In this document: piece by piece, positions 1 through 8,816 of the stretch
How the letters are laid out: every line of letters starts with the position of its first letter
Position numbering within the stretch: position 1 is the first letter of the stretch
DNA from: a virus
DNA: 24,854 nt
Reading direction: 5' to 3' (one strand)
Virus record (IMG/VR): IMGVR_UViG_3300042879_004011
Location: 1-24,854 of that record
Program-made: the position numbers and the translations under genes
Notes under the pieces: model-generated
Database searches by the model: none
Told to the model about the DNA's origin: nothing
What the model saw: the letters and a program-made list of their open reading frames with translations, nothing else

Positions 1-63
1 ATTAGTAATATTGGTCAACCTCAAACAACAGAAGCTAATCCATTCGAATCATCAGAAGACTAG
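1..63 (+). CDS. C-terminal end of an upstream protein (partial)
   Basis: Reading from base 1 gives 20 codons ending in a TAG at 61-63, with the C-terminus ...NPFESSED. The Shine-Dalgarno AGGA of the next gene overlaps this stop codon, as expected for two consecutive genes in one + strand operon. The fragment is too short to identify. Its position directly before virion protein genes makes a structural or assembly protein plausible, but that is inference only. Confidence 0.6.
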   Translation: MSNIGQPQTTEANPFESSED

Positions 64-71
64 GATAAATT

Positions 72-2159
72 ATGTCATATTCACCAACTATAAAAGTCTA
101 TTATAGTAGAGGATCTGTTCAAAGCACTGCTGCTGAAGATCCCACAAATAGTTTTGGCCCGTCATTAGCTGATCCAAACACATGCTGTGATATCACAACA
201 GAGAGTGGATGCGGTATTAATACTATTACTAAATTTGGATTAACAGATAATTATAGACTGTTACCAGCTCCAATAATAAGTATACGACCAGAAATATATT
301 ATGCTAATGATACTCCAATTGGATATACTTATATTATTGATCTTGATGGCTATGCTACTTCTATTGATTTAAATAAAAATATCATTCCCACAGGAATTGC
401 AGATTCTTTTGAGAAAACATTAGGCGCAATTCAGAAAGTTAAAAATATTTTTAGTTTTAATAATGGTATTTTAACCATATTAGAAACCACTAATAATGCA
501 AATGAATTTGACAAAGTGATTATGAGAGCATCTGGTTGTATTATCAGAGCATTAAATATTGAAGCTAATAATAATAATCATTGGGTTAATTATGCTAAAT
601 ATAAAATAACGCTAGAAGCTAATGAAACTAGTTTTGTTAGTTGCAGTGGTACAGGTCAAATTTTTGGTTGTGAAAATGGTACTCCCAAACCTTTGCCTAG
701 CGGTATAATTAATTCGGACTCACCATCACTAATAGATATGGTGAAATATAAAGTAAAATCATTTAATGATAGCTGGAATTTTGCTTTAAATAATAACATA
801 TATAATATTTATAGTTTAACTGATGATGATTCTGGTAATATTTTTAATTTAAATAATAATTATTTTGATATTGAATACACAGTCACAGCTAATGGTAAAC
901 ACTATACTAATTTTAAAAGTGATAGTGAAATATATGTTATGCCAGCTTGGGAACAAGCTAAGAATTTTTGTCAAGATAGATTATATAAAGTAGTTAATAG
1001 ATTAACAGAAAATTTATTGACTATTAATGATACGAATGAAGCTCAAGAATTATTTGCAGCACGATCTGGCAATGCTCTTGATGGTATTTTATATAGTCCA
1101 ACTGGTATATCTGATAGTTTTAATAGTAGCGTACCCTCTGGAATGAGTGGTAGTGGTATTAGTGTATTTGGTATTTACAACGAATCAGTATCGTGCAACA
1201 CATCAGAAAGCGATGGCTCATTCAGCGCAACTTATAAAGCTATTGTAAAAAAGAAAAATGTTCTAGATAACGATAAAATTAAATCAGATACTATCACTAA
1301 TATTACCACCTCTCGACAAGTTAGTGATGATGGTAAAAATAGAGAAGTTTCTGTGACTGTTAATGGATCAGTACAGGGTTTAGTAGAGGGTGGAATAATT
1401 AGAAGTTCTGGAGTTTTATATTTACCAGGTAGTGGTGAAATATTTAAAACTAATCCAAGTTATCCATCTGGAAGGTATGAAGCAGCTTTAATTGGTTATA
1501 ATAGTATTGCTAGTAAAAGTGGGCTAATTGATGGATTAGCTAAAGCCTTATCAATAACTTATTCTGGATTAAATGTAGATAGTGAATGTGATGCACTACA
1601 ATCTGAAGATGCCCTTGGAAAGGTCCCCCTAGCAATATCTCATTCTGTATCTCATGATTATTTTAATGGTACTATTAATTTTACCACAAATTATAATAGT
1701 AAAAATGGTTGTAAGGGAGATAGTAGATTAACTAGTTTTATTATAACTATTGATGATCCTATACCAAGAATAGCAGAATTTGTTATTCCTGGACGTAAGA
1801 GTGGACCAATTATTCAAAGAATAGGCACAGACACACCAAGATATATAACATATAATATTGAAGGATATGAACATGGTACTGGATGTGGTGATCCTAAAAG
1901 TATAATTGAGTCTATTTGTAGCAATGGTATTAATTTACCAAAAAATAGTGGATTTCCATTAAAAATGATTTTTGATGATACTATGAAAAAGGGTATGAAA
2001 TTAATAGATAATAAATACTCATATAATAGAACAGATGGATCCTTTTCTGTAGTTCGTAAATACTTATCATATAACTATAATACTGGTCTAAATGCAATGG
2101 GAGTAAATAATCCTGGCAGATTTAATACAACAGATTATGAAACGACTGATGAGGCATAA
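72..2159 (+). CDS. Virion structural protein, first of a tandem paralogous pair
   Basis: A 695-aa protein rich in Asn, Ser, Thr, Gly and Tyr, with alternating patterns that suggest beta-structure, typical of phage tail, fibre or baseplate parts. I do not recognise a named family. It is clearly paralogous to the next gene. Residues about 69-95 (an E-I-x-Y-A-N-D core, then G-Y-T-Y and D-G-Y) match residues 32-58 there, and an A-W-x-Q-A-K-x-F-x-Q-D-R-L-Y block is shared. The motif S-C-N-T-S-E-S-[DE]-G-[ST]-F-S is near residue 375 here and 322 there. A related N-R-T-D-G-S-F-S-V near residue 652 suggests an internal repeat. No signal peptide or membrane segment is seen. The ATG at 72 is preceded by AGGA overlapping the upstream stop. 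An adhesin or fibre role is possible; virion location is inferred from composition and neighbours. Confidence 0.72.
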   Translation: MSYSPTIKVYYSRGSVQSTAAEDPTNSFGPSLADPNTCCDITTESGCGINTITKFGLTDNYRLLPAPIISIRPEIYYANDTPIGYTYIIDLDGYATSIDLNKNIIPTGIADSFEKTLGAIQKVKNIFSFNNGILTILETTNNANEFDKVIMRASGCIIRALNIEANNNNHWVNYAKYKITLEANETSFVSCSGTGQIFGCENGTPKPLPSGIINSDSPSLIDMVKYKVKSFNDSWNFALNNNIYNIYSLTDDDSGNIFNLNNNYFDIEYTVTANGKHYTNFKSDSEIYVMPAWEQAKNFCQDRLYKVVNRLTENLLTINDTNEAQELFAARSGNALDGILYSPTGISDSFNSSVPSGMSGSGISVFGIYNESVSCNTSESDGSFSATYKAIVKKKNVLDNDKIKSDTITNITTSRQVSDDGKNREVSVTVNGSVQGLVEGGIIRSSGVLYLPGSGEIFKTNPSYPSGRYEAALIGYNSIASKSGLIDGLAKALSITYSGLNVDSECDALQSEDALGKVPLAISHSVSHDYFNGTINFTTNYNSKNGCKGDSRLTSFIITIDDPIPRIAEFVIPGRKSGPIIQRIGTDTPRYITYNIEGYEHGTGCGDPKSIIESICSNGINLPKNSGFPLKMIFDDTMKKGMKLIDNKYSYNRTDGSFSVVRKYLSYNYNTGLNAMGVNNPGRFNTTDYETTDEA

Positions 2160-2161
2160 AA

Positions 2162-4054
2162 ATGAGTAAAATGTATTACGGCCCATTGCCAAAATTACCA
2201 TTGGTGTCTGGAGCTACTATAGATAGCGCATATATATTATCTCCGGTCCCACATATTAGTATTAGTAGAGAAATAAATTATGCTAATGATGTGATAGGTG
2301 GATATACTTATAATATTAATTTTGATGGCTATGTAACCAATTCTGGATTACCACCATCTAGTGGTGTTATGACCAATAGATTATCTCAAATTTTAAGCAA
2401 TATTGAGAGGACCAAAGGAATATTATCATATAATGGAAGTACTTTATTAGTTTTAGATGACAATAATAAATCATTAATATGCGCTAGTGGCGGAATATTA
2501 AGATCATTAAGTTTCGATCAATCAGACAACCAATGGACCAGCTTCGCCCCATACTCTGCAACAATCGAATTTAATGAAATTAATTTAATTGATGAACAAT
2601 TATCTAGTGCTATCTCTGGTATTAGTATATCTACTAATATTATAGATACTAATAAGTATAAAATAAAAACTTTTAATGAAAATTGGTCTTTTGATCTCGG
2701 TAACGATTATTATAATCATGTTTTACATAGTGATATTAGTGGAGTGTTAAAAATTAATAATTCTATAATTAATGTAACATATAATCTATCTGCGACTGGT
2801 AAAAATTATTATGATTTTGAATATGCTGGATCTCAATTCTTCAAGAGCAAAACAAAAGCCGCTTGGTTACAAGCTAAAGATTTTGTACAAGATAGACTAT
2901 ATACTCAAGTTAAAGCTCTGGTTGGTGGAATTTTACACATACCAGAAGATGATAATAAGATTGCTAATAATTGTGAAAGCGATAAAACTCTTGGCCCAGA
3001 ATCAATTTCGACAGTATCAGGTCAGGATAACACGCAAATTCATTTCATAGATTCTCCCGATGGAGATAATGGTATATTAAAAGATATTAAAGATAAATAT
3101 AAAGTATATAATGAAACCATATCCTGCAACACATCAGAGAGTGAAGGAACATTTAGTTTAACTTATAATAGTATTTTAAAAAGAAATAAAGATGATAATG
3201 CTGAATTTGATGCAGATAATGTGCTTCATACTATCAGTAAAACAATTAATAATACATTAAATAATCCAGCCAGTACAAATACTACAATCTCAATTGAAGG
3301 TAAAATTCAAGGATTAATGATAGGCGGATTACTTAATAGTAGTGGAAATTATCAATTACCTCAAAATGGTAGATTATTTATTACTCATGATGGAACCACA
3401 AAATTTGATAATGCTAATAATTTTTTATCTCTAATAATAGATATTGATAAAGATGATTTAAAGCCAACTTTTAAAACTATTCTTGGAATTACAACTAGTG
3501 GTCTTAATACAATCGGTAATTTCACCAGAAGTGATCCATTTTTGACTAATAGCACAGCTGAGTGTACAACTGAGCCAACACTATTACCAACATCATTGAT
3601 CTTGACAAAAAACTATATTGATGGTAATATAACATATTCAGCAGAATATAGTTCTAATAAAACTGGTAAAGGAGATAAAGATAAATTTTTTACTGTTAGT
3701 AGTTATACTGTTGATGAGCCAGTTAGCGTATTACCCGAACATGTTTTTCCAGGATCATTTTATGCAAGTCCGAGTAGGTCAGGTACAACAGTATTTCAAG
3801 ATGTAAACACAGTTACTGCAAGAAAGATAAATATTGTGATAGAAGGTAGAGATAACACTTTAAAAAGATGTAGTCCATGTAAAGTAGAATTAGCTGATGT
3901 TATTGATGGTTTAACTATTCCAGATCTACCAGATAGTATATTGCCTGATCCAGAAGTTTATATATTATCAGGACGAAATACTTCATGGAATACAAGAGAA
4001 GGTTCTTATACTGTTAATTTAAATTATATTTGTAAAGTAGGATGTAAAATATGA
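2162..4054 (+). CDS. Virion structural protein, second of the tandem paralogous pair
   Basis: A 630-aa paralogue of the preceding protein, starting 2 bases after its stop. It lacks most of the Cys-rich N-terminal extension of the first copy but keeps the E-I-N-Y-A-N-D / G-Y-T-Y / D-G-Y block (residues 38-57), the A-W-L-Q-A-K-D-F-V-Q-D-R-L-Y helix-like block and the S-C-N-T-S-E-S-E-G-T-F-S motif (about 320-332). A C-terminal N-T-R-E-G-S-Y-T-V (about 608-616) echoes that motif, so each protein probably holds two related beta-domains. The C-terminus has several Cys (C-S-P-C, then C-K-V-G-C). Its stop overlaps the next start by 4 bases (ATGA), suggesting translational coupling and perhaps fixed stoichiometry. 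Tail, baseplate or fibre assignment is inference. Confidence 0.72.
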   Translation: MSKMYYGPLPKLPLVSGATIDSAYILSPVPHISISREINYANDVIGGYTYNINFDGYVTNSGLPPSSGVMTNRLSQILSNIERTKGILSYNGSTLLVLDDNNKSLICASGGILRSLSFDQSDNQWTSFAPYSATIEFNEINLIDEQLSSAISGISISTNIIDTNKYKIKTFNENWSFDLGNDYYNHVLHSDISGVLKINNSIINVTYNLSATGKNYYDFEYAGSQFFKSKTKAAWLQAKDFVQDRLYTQVKALVGGILHIPEDDNKIANNCESDKTLGPESISTVSGQDNTQIHFIDSPDGDNGILKDIKDKYKVYNETISCNTSESEGTFSLTYNSILKRNKDDNAEFDADNVLHTISKTINNTLNNPASTNTTISIEGKIQGLMIGGLLNSSGNYQLPQNGRLFITHDGTTKFDNANNFLSLIIDIDKDDLKPTFKTILGITTSGLNTIGNFTRSDPFLTNSTAECTTEPTLLPTSLILTKNYIDGNITYSAEYSSNKTGKGDKDKFFTVSSYTVDEPVSVLPEHVFPGSFYASPSRSGTTVFQDVNTVTARKINIVIEGRDNTLKRCSPCKVELADVIDGLTIPDLPDSILPDPEVYILSGRNTSWNTREGSYTVNLNYICKVGCKI

Positions 4055-7000
4055 GCACTCCCACATATCCAGACGATATATTATTAGTTAAGCCATTTAA
4101 ATTCTTAGGCGCTACCGTTCTAAATATGAACGCTAGTTTAGGACTAGGTACTGCGTCTAGTAGTTTAAATATAAATTTAATTTTAGACTGTGAGGATGGA
4201 GATTTTTTTGCTCCAGCATTATTGAACACTGATCCGAGATATATACAAGTTGGTGATGCTGTATATTTTTATGTTTATACATTAACACCAGAAGAGGATC
4301 CTGACAATGTAAGTATTTGCGATCTTCCAAAAGATAGAATAATTTTTCAATTTGGTGGAGTATTAACTTCATGGAGTGTTAATAAAAGCAGTAGCGGCTT
4401 AACATATTCTGTTAAGGTTGATGATCCTAGAGTTTTATTAGAAAATACAGCTATTGTTATAGATACTTTTAGTGATATATATAATCGTGGTGGTAATATT
4501 ATTGGCGATACTATTGTAGATAGGACGATTATCTATGATAAACCTAATTATATTAATGTTTATCAATATTTTGAAGGATTAGTTCATGATGGAGAATGTG
4601 AATTTTATGGAACAGCTGGGGTGTTAGAAAATGCTGGTATGCCATATAATAAAATTATTCAAGGTTTGCAAGAGTTGGATATGCCAATATATTCTTCAAC
4701 ATATGATCCCATTACAAATAGAGCAAATGCTGTATATCATATACAATGGAGTGATTTAGAAATTGGTGGTGTTCCAAACTATTTTAGAATAAGTGGTAAT
4801 CCTAAAATATCTCTATCCTCTTTATTAACTGAAATTGCAGATCTTATTGGAGCCGAATACTATGTTTATTTAGAAGAACTCAGTCCAGAAGGGGGATGTA
4901 TTGGACGTAATATGATTAGAGTTGGCTTTATACCTTTAAATAATAATCCCATATCATTTGATGGATTGATAAATTTTTATGACAATGCTGGTATTGCCAC
5001 GCAATTATCATATGGTCAAGAATTAAGATCAGAAAAAACTAAAACTATTTTAATTGGTTCTAATGTTCATAGAATGGCTGAATATGATGGAGGAGTGGAC
5101 GGATGTTTTCCATTTTTTGGTTTTGATCCACCAGATGAGGGAGCAGAATCCCCAACAGAAGATGTTCCAATTATTCCAGTTGGTTATGATAATTATGGAT
5201 TTTTTATTCAGAAAAAAATGTTAAAATTAAATACTCAACTCAATGTTCCTATTGGTAATGGACCGTATATTATTCATGAATATGATATTAGAGCAGCATT
5301 AGCTAGTCGTGATGCTTGGTTAGATAGAGTTATGGATTCTACGATTGGTGCTGGGGCCGCCGCGACCCCGCAGGCTGGCGACTCCTTAAATTTTGCTATT
5401 AGGAGTATATTCTCTCAATGCATAAAATCAAATAGAGACTATTGGGATGCTCTAGCTACTAATAATGATTTTAATGGTTTAACACCAAATGCTCAAGTAA
5501 GAGCTTTGGTAGACGTTCTGCAAAATCCAAAAAAGGGAACAGTAGAAGCATTTAAACCTGGTATTATTGATGATCTTGAAAAGATTCATGCATTTGTAGT
5601 TGGGTTGGGTCAAACTTACTACGCTAAACAATATCTGATACCTTTAGCGAATATAATTCAAGATCCACTGAATAGTGTTATTTTATGTGGTTATAGAAAT
5701 ACTTATGATACTATTAACGAAGAATGGCAATTCACTGCTGAACCAACAACAGATGGTGGTTGGGTAGATCTAGAGTATCCAGTATTAGGATTAGCTGATC
5801 CTTTTTTACAAATGTTTAGAAATGAAGATGGTAAAATAAATGCTTTTGCCAGATTCGCGGCTGGAAGTTGTGGACTATTAGACCTGAGTTATTTAAATGA
5901 CGATGAAGCAGTTGCTACTGATGATAGTAGTTTTGTTTTTGTTAGAGCAGATATTGATCCTAAAATTATACTTGTAGGTGTTGAGTCAAATTATTATTTA
6001 GATAAATTTATTAAAAGTTTAAATTTACCAGGAGACAAGCCTGATTTAGTTCCTTGTGTTTTATTCAAATTACCATCTCCATGTGTGCAAGCTTGTGGAA
6101 ACTGGTTTAGTCCAAATTGGGTATCATCTATTGCACAAGAACTTGTCATTAATGAAAATGCACAGGCTGTAGAAGCTAAAAACTTCGATCTACTGAATGG
6201 TAAAAATGTGGATGATGCTGGAGCAGTTGTGGACATTACTAGTTTAAATAATCGTGGTTTTATGCCTGCTGCTGTGCGTCCACAAAGAGTAGCAATTCCA
6301 TTAAAATATAATAATCAAGTTTATGGTCCGTGGGGATCTTCTGGATGTTTTGTGGATGGTGGGGGTGTGGAGGTTGTACAACAAACTGATTTGAATCCTT
6401 GGACGTATGGATCATTGGGAGCTATGACCACTATTGGTAGCGGCCTTGTGTCAACAATGAATAGAGGGCTATTAAGAGCAGAAACTGGATCGGCCACAGT
6501 TTTAGGCTTTCCGAATGTTGCTAATTTAGGAGCTGCAATTGCATCTGGTCCGGTGTTAAGTAGTATTAATATTGAATATGGGGCTAATGGAGTTACTAGT
6601 ACAGCTGAATTTAAAACTTATACTCCAAAATTTGGAACATTAAGTAAGGTTTATATTGATAGATTCAAAGAATATACAAAACAAAGATCTGAATATTTGA
6701 AAAAAATTAAAGATAATACAATAAATTTACAAAAAATGGGTAGACGTTTAAATTTAAATATAAATGGTAATAAAGTTAGTTTTAGACAGTTTCAAGCTAG
6801 AGAGGCTTCATTACAAAGAGTGATAATTGGTCAGATGACTGAATCTTATGAGGGAAGTAGACAAACCAGAGTTGGTTTTGAAACTTTATATAAGAGTGCT
6901 GCCGAAATGGTGATTGAATATGAGAAAAAATCTTATATGAGTTTGGATGCTTTTTTTGGTCCTGTTTCTATATTTGGAGAAGATGAATTACCAAAATTAG

Positions 7001-7749
7001 AATTATTGACTGTTACCTACCCTGGTGGTGCTACTGGTAGTGAGATTAAATCTTATACTAAAGCTCCACAGCCACCATCATGGAGAGGAACTAGTGGCGG
7101 TGGAGACTATGATATGAATAATCTATCTGTTAGATCGCTACATCTTAATCCATTAACTAATCCTAATACTCTAATAGATAGAGTTGATGGTGGTGCTCAT
7201 AAAGGTCATGTTATAGATTTAGTTGGAAGAAGTGATACAGTTCCAGAGGAAGGTTTATTAAATAATATTTTACCTCAAGATGATTTAATAAAATATGCCG
7301 ATGATTATAGATTAATAGCTATGAGAGGTCCAATTTTACTTCATGGTTGGGGTTATGATACTCAAGGAAAACCAATACCAAACGCATCGGGTTCTGATAA
7401 TTTATCTAGTTATTTTGCCCCAGATTGGTTACAAAAACCACAAGATTGGCCAGTTGGGCCTATTGATTTAAGATTTGACAGAGATAGGAAAGTATGGGTT
7501 AGTCCACCATCACACAGAATAGTTGCATTATCACTAGATGGAGGTTTAAATCCACATAGTTTAGGTACTGGCACACTTATTAAATATGGGGGTGCATATC
7601 CAGCTGGCCCTAATGCCATAGTAGACGGAGATCAAACTGTTGGAGTAATAGATAGACTTGGTTGCTTTTATCCTTCAGGATCAAAAGTATACGCTTACTT
7701 TGATACTTTTGATGGAAACTATATCATTTTAACTAAATGCTCAGGATAA
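4051..7749 (+). CDS. Large tail / baseplate-hub-like structural protein
   Basis: A 1232-aa protein, the largest here, coupled to the gene before it by ATGA. The first 160 residues have a hub-like pattern: a V-G-D-x-V-Y-F-Y-V-Y strand, then F-G-G-V-L-T-S-W-S-V, then Y-S-V-K-V-D-D-P-R-V-L-L. This resembles the opening domain of phage late-control/gp27-type tail hubs, although I see no decisive signature. A charged, probably helical or coiled-coil stretch runs from about residue 866 to 935. The C-terminal third is rich in Gly, Pro and Asp. Residues about 432-447 (A-G-A-A-A-T-P-Q-A-G) come from an abrupt GC-rich patch. No membrane segment or lytic active site is recognised. A long tail-tip or adhesin-carrying protein is the main alternative. 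It is the last gene of the + strand operon visible here. Confidence 0.65.
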   Translation: MSTPTYPDDILLVKPFKFLGATVLNMNASLGLGTASSSLNINLILDCEDGDFFAPALLNTDPRYIQVGDAVYFYVYTLTPEEDPDNVSICDLPKDRIIFQFGGVLTSWSVNKSSSGLTYSVKVDDPRVLLENTAIVIDTFSDIYNRGGNIIGDTIVDRTIIYDKPNYINVYQYFEGLVHDGECEFYGTAGVLENAGMPYNKIIQGLQELDMPIYSSTYDPITNRANAVYHIQWSDLEIGGVPNYFRISGNPKISLSSLLTEIADLIGAEYYVYLEELSPEGGCIGRNMIRVGFIPLNNNPISFDGLINFYDNAGIATQLSYGQELRSEKTKTILIGSNVHRMAEYDGGVDGCFPFFGFDPPDEGAESPTEDVPIIPVGYDNYGFFIQKKMLKLNTQLNVPIGNGPYIIHEYDIRAALASRDAWLDRVMDSTIGAGAAATPQAGDSLNFAIRSIFSQCIKSNRDYWDALATNNDFNGLTPNAQVRALVDVLQNPKKGTVEAFKPGIIDDLEKIHAFVVGLGQTYYAKQYLIPLANIIQDPLNSVILCGYRNTYDTINEEWQFTAEPTTDGGWVDLEYPVLGLADPFLQMFRNEDGKINAFARFAAGSCGLLDLSYLNDDEAVATDDSSFVFVRADIDPKIILVGVESNYYLDKFIKSLNLPGDKPDLVPCVLFKLPSPCVQACGNWFSPNWVSSIAQELVINENAQAVEAKNFDLLNGKNVDDAGAVVDITSLNNRGFMPAAVRPQRVAIPLKYNNQVYGPWGSSGCFVDGGGVEVVQQTDLNPWTYGSLGAMTTIGSGLVSTMNRGLLRAETGSATVLGFPNVANLGAAIASGPVLSSINIEYGANGVTSTAEFKTYTPKFGTLSKVYIDRFKEYTKQRSEYLKKIKDNTINLQKMGRRLNLNINGNKVSFRQFQAREASLQRVIIGQMTESYEGSRQTRVGFETLYKSAAEMVIEYEKKSYMSLDAFFGPVSIFGEDELPKLELLTVTYPGGATGSEIKSYTKAPQPPSWRGTSGGGDYDMNNLSVRSLHLNPLTNPNTLIDRVDGGAHKGHVIDLVGRSDTVPEEGLLNNILPQDDLIKYADDYRLIAMRGPILLHGWGYDTQGKPIPNASGSDNLSSYFAPDWLQKPQDWPVGPIDLRFDRDRKVWVSPPSHRIVALSLDGGLNPHSLGTGTLIKYGGAYPAGPNAIVDGDQTVGVIDRLGCFYPSGSKVYAYFDTFDGNYIILTKCSG
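5348..5385 (+). other. GC-rich patch inside the large tail gene
   Basis: In a gene that is otherwise about two thirds A+T, 26 of the 30 bases at 5351-5380 are G or C. The reading frame stays open and encodes an Ala/Gly/Pro linker-like segment. A GGGG near its left end faces a CCCC 13 bases further on. The abrupt change in composition suggests a short acquired or selected segment rather than drift. Confidence 0.6.
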
Positions 7750-7754
7750 AAAAA

Positions 7755-8075
7755 TTATTTTTCTTTAACCCACTTGTGCCAACCCTTATTGGCTAAATAG
7801 TTACCATCATCATCTTTGCGCTTTGGAAATAGTGTTCCACCCTTTTTGTGCTGACCAAATGCTAATATAGCACCACAATCACTGCAACGCAATTCGTAAT
7901 AATCATTACCCTCAACATTTCTTACCACAAATCGCAGATTGGTACTTCCACATAATCCACACTTCTCCTCACCAAAAATTTCTTGTATAAGAGCTAGTTC
8001 CTTAAAAACCTCTTTTTGACCAGCACCCTCAAGTTCAAACTCTAATCTGTCACTGACCTTATACTTTAATTTCAT
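7755..8075 (-). CDS. Small zinc-ribbon protein next to the annealing-like gene
   Basis: A 106-aa protein with a clear four-Cys zinc ribbon: C39-G-L-C42 and C64-S-D-C67, about 21 residues apart. It is preceded by an acidic helix containing G-Q-K-E-V-F-K-E-L-A and followed by a basic C-terminus ending G-W-H-K-W-V-K-E-K. The fold suggests nucleic-acid or protein binding rather than catalysis. It is the last gene of the - strand run, 8 bases after the putative annealing protein, so it may be an accessory factor for it. I recall similar pairs in uncultured phages, unchecked. The ATG start at 8075 has only a weak upstream GAGTGA. Its stop lies 5 bases from the stop of the opposing tail gene. The function is otherwise unknown. 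Confidence 0.7.
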   Translation of the reverse strand: MKLKYKVSDRLEFELEGAGQKEVFKELALIQEIFGEEKCGLCGSTNLRFVVRNVEGNDYYELRCSDCGAILAFGQHKKGGTLFPKRKDDDGNYLANKGWHKWVKEK

Positions 8076-8083
8076 AAATCACT

Positions 8084-8815
8084 CTATTTCCAGTTAGGAT
8101 CATACCCAATAATATTTTGAGGTATATCGTTAGTTTGTTGATAACCAGATAATGTTGTAACAGTTTTCACAGCATTATCATACGATATATTATAGATATT
8201 TGAGTTATCAATAGCAAGATTTTCCATTAATTTGATAGGATTAATATTCAATCTTTTAGCTAATACATCCATAAAATTAATTTGATTATTAGTAATCTTA
8301 TTTATAGTATCATGATCAGGATGATCCTCAATATCTTTAGCCAATTCTTCAGCAGCCACAACTTTGCGCAATTTTAGTGCTCTTCTCAAAGCACGACCCT
8401 CAGCCCTTGTTTCTGCCACAGCCACGGGATGATTACGATAAATCTTGTCGCAATTGCCCCAATAAACGTCTGCGGCACCGGATACTGACCTATATTTAAG
8501 TTCCTTAGACATAGACTCATCATTTAAATAATAGTGCAGAGTGTGTGTTACAGTTGCTCTATTTTCATTATCTCTTGAAGGAGATTGTACAACTTCTGAA
8601 GTGGCATCTAAAACCGTGCAATTTAATGCTGTTTCGAATATGCGTCTCAGACCATCTGTGGTTGGATTTCCACTAATTTTTTCATCATCAGATAACAAAC
8701 TTAACACATAGTCTGTCCATTCAATATCGTTAAATGTTGGAGTCACATTCGTGACCACCACCTCAACTGTATCATTGACTGTTTCTGTCACAATTTCTTT
8801 CTTTGGTCTTCCCAC
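8084..8815 (-). CDS. Putative ssDNA annealing / recombination protein
   Basis: A 243-aa protein with a compact core from about residue 30 to 160: W-T-D-Y-V-L, then a G-L-R-R-I-F-E helix, then R-A-T-V-T-H-T-L strands. The core ends in A-E-T-R-A-E-G-R-A-L-R-R-A-L with A-A-E-E-L (135-158). That last helix resembles the A-[TR]-A-x-G-R-A-L segment of Rad52/Sak-type annealing proteins. This is a pattern resemblance, not a proven family match. The first 25 residues are a variable Val/Thr-rich tail, and the C-terminal 80 residues look like a separate, poorly conserved region. The start is GTG at 8815: an AGGAGA lies 5 bases upstream, the ATG at 8817 is in another frame with a quick stop, and the next in-frame ATG is about 100 codons on. 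It lies 1 base after the endonuclease gene and before a zinc-ribbon gene. An unknown ssDNA-binding protein is the main alternative. Confidence 0.6.
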   Translation of the reverse strand: MGRPKKEIVTETVNDTVEVVVTNVTPTFNDIEWTDYVLSLLSDDEKISGNPTTDGLRRIFETALNCTVLDATSEVVQSPSRDNENRATVTHTLHYYLNDESMSKELKYRSVSGAADVYWGNCDKIYRNHPVAVAETRAEGRALRRALKLRKVVAAEELAKDIEDHPDHDTINKITNNQINFMDVLAKRLNINPIKLMENLAIDNSNIYNISYDNAVKTVTTLSGYQQTNDIPQNIIGYDPNWK

Positions 8816-8816
8816 A

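Noticed and set aside
3602-3630. TTGACA followed 17 bases on by TAATAT on the + strand in the second virion gene
   Set aside because: Only 4 of 6 -10 bases match and there is no gene start nearby.
5994-6236. An 80-codon open frame on the - strand within the tail gene
   Set aside because: It is antisense to a long, well-supported gene, has no family-like sequence and no convincing start site.
7776-7800. GCCAA...TTGGC stem near the convergent gene ends as a terminator
   Set aside because: The stem is only 5 bp, lies within the zinc-ribbon gene and has no T run on either strand.
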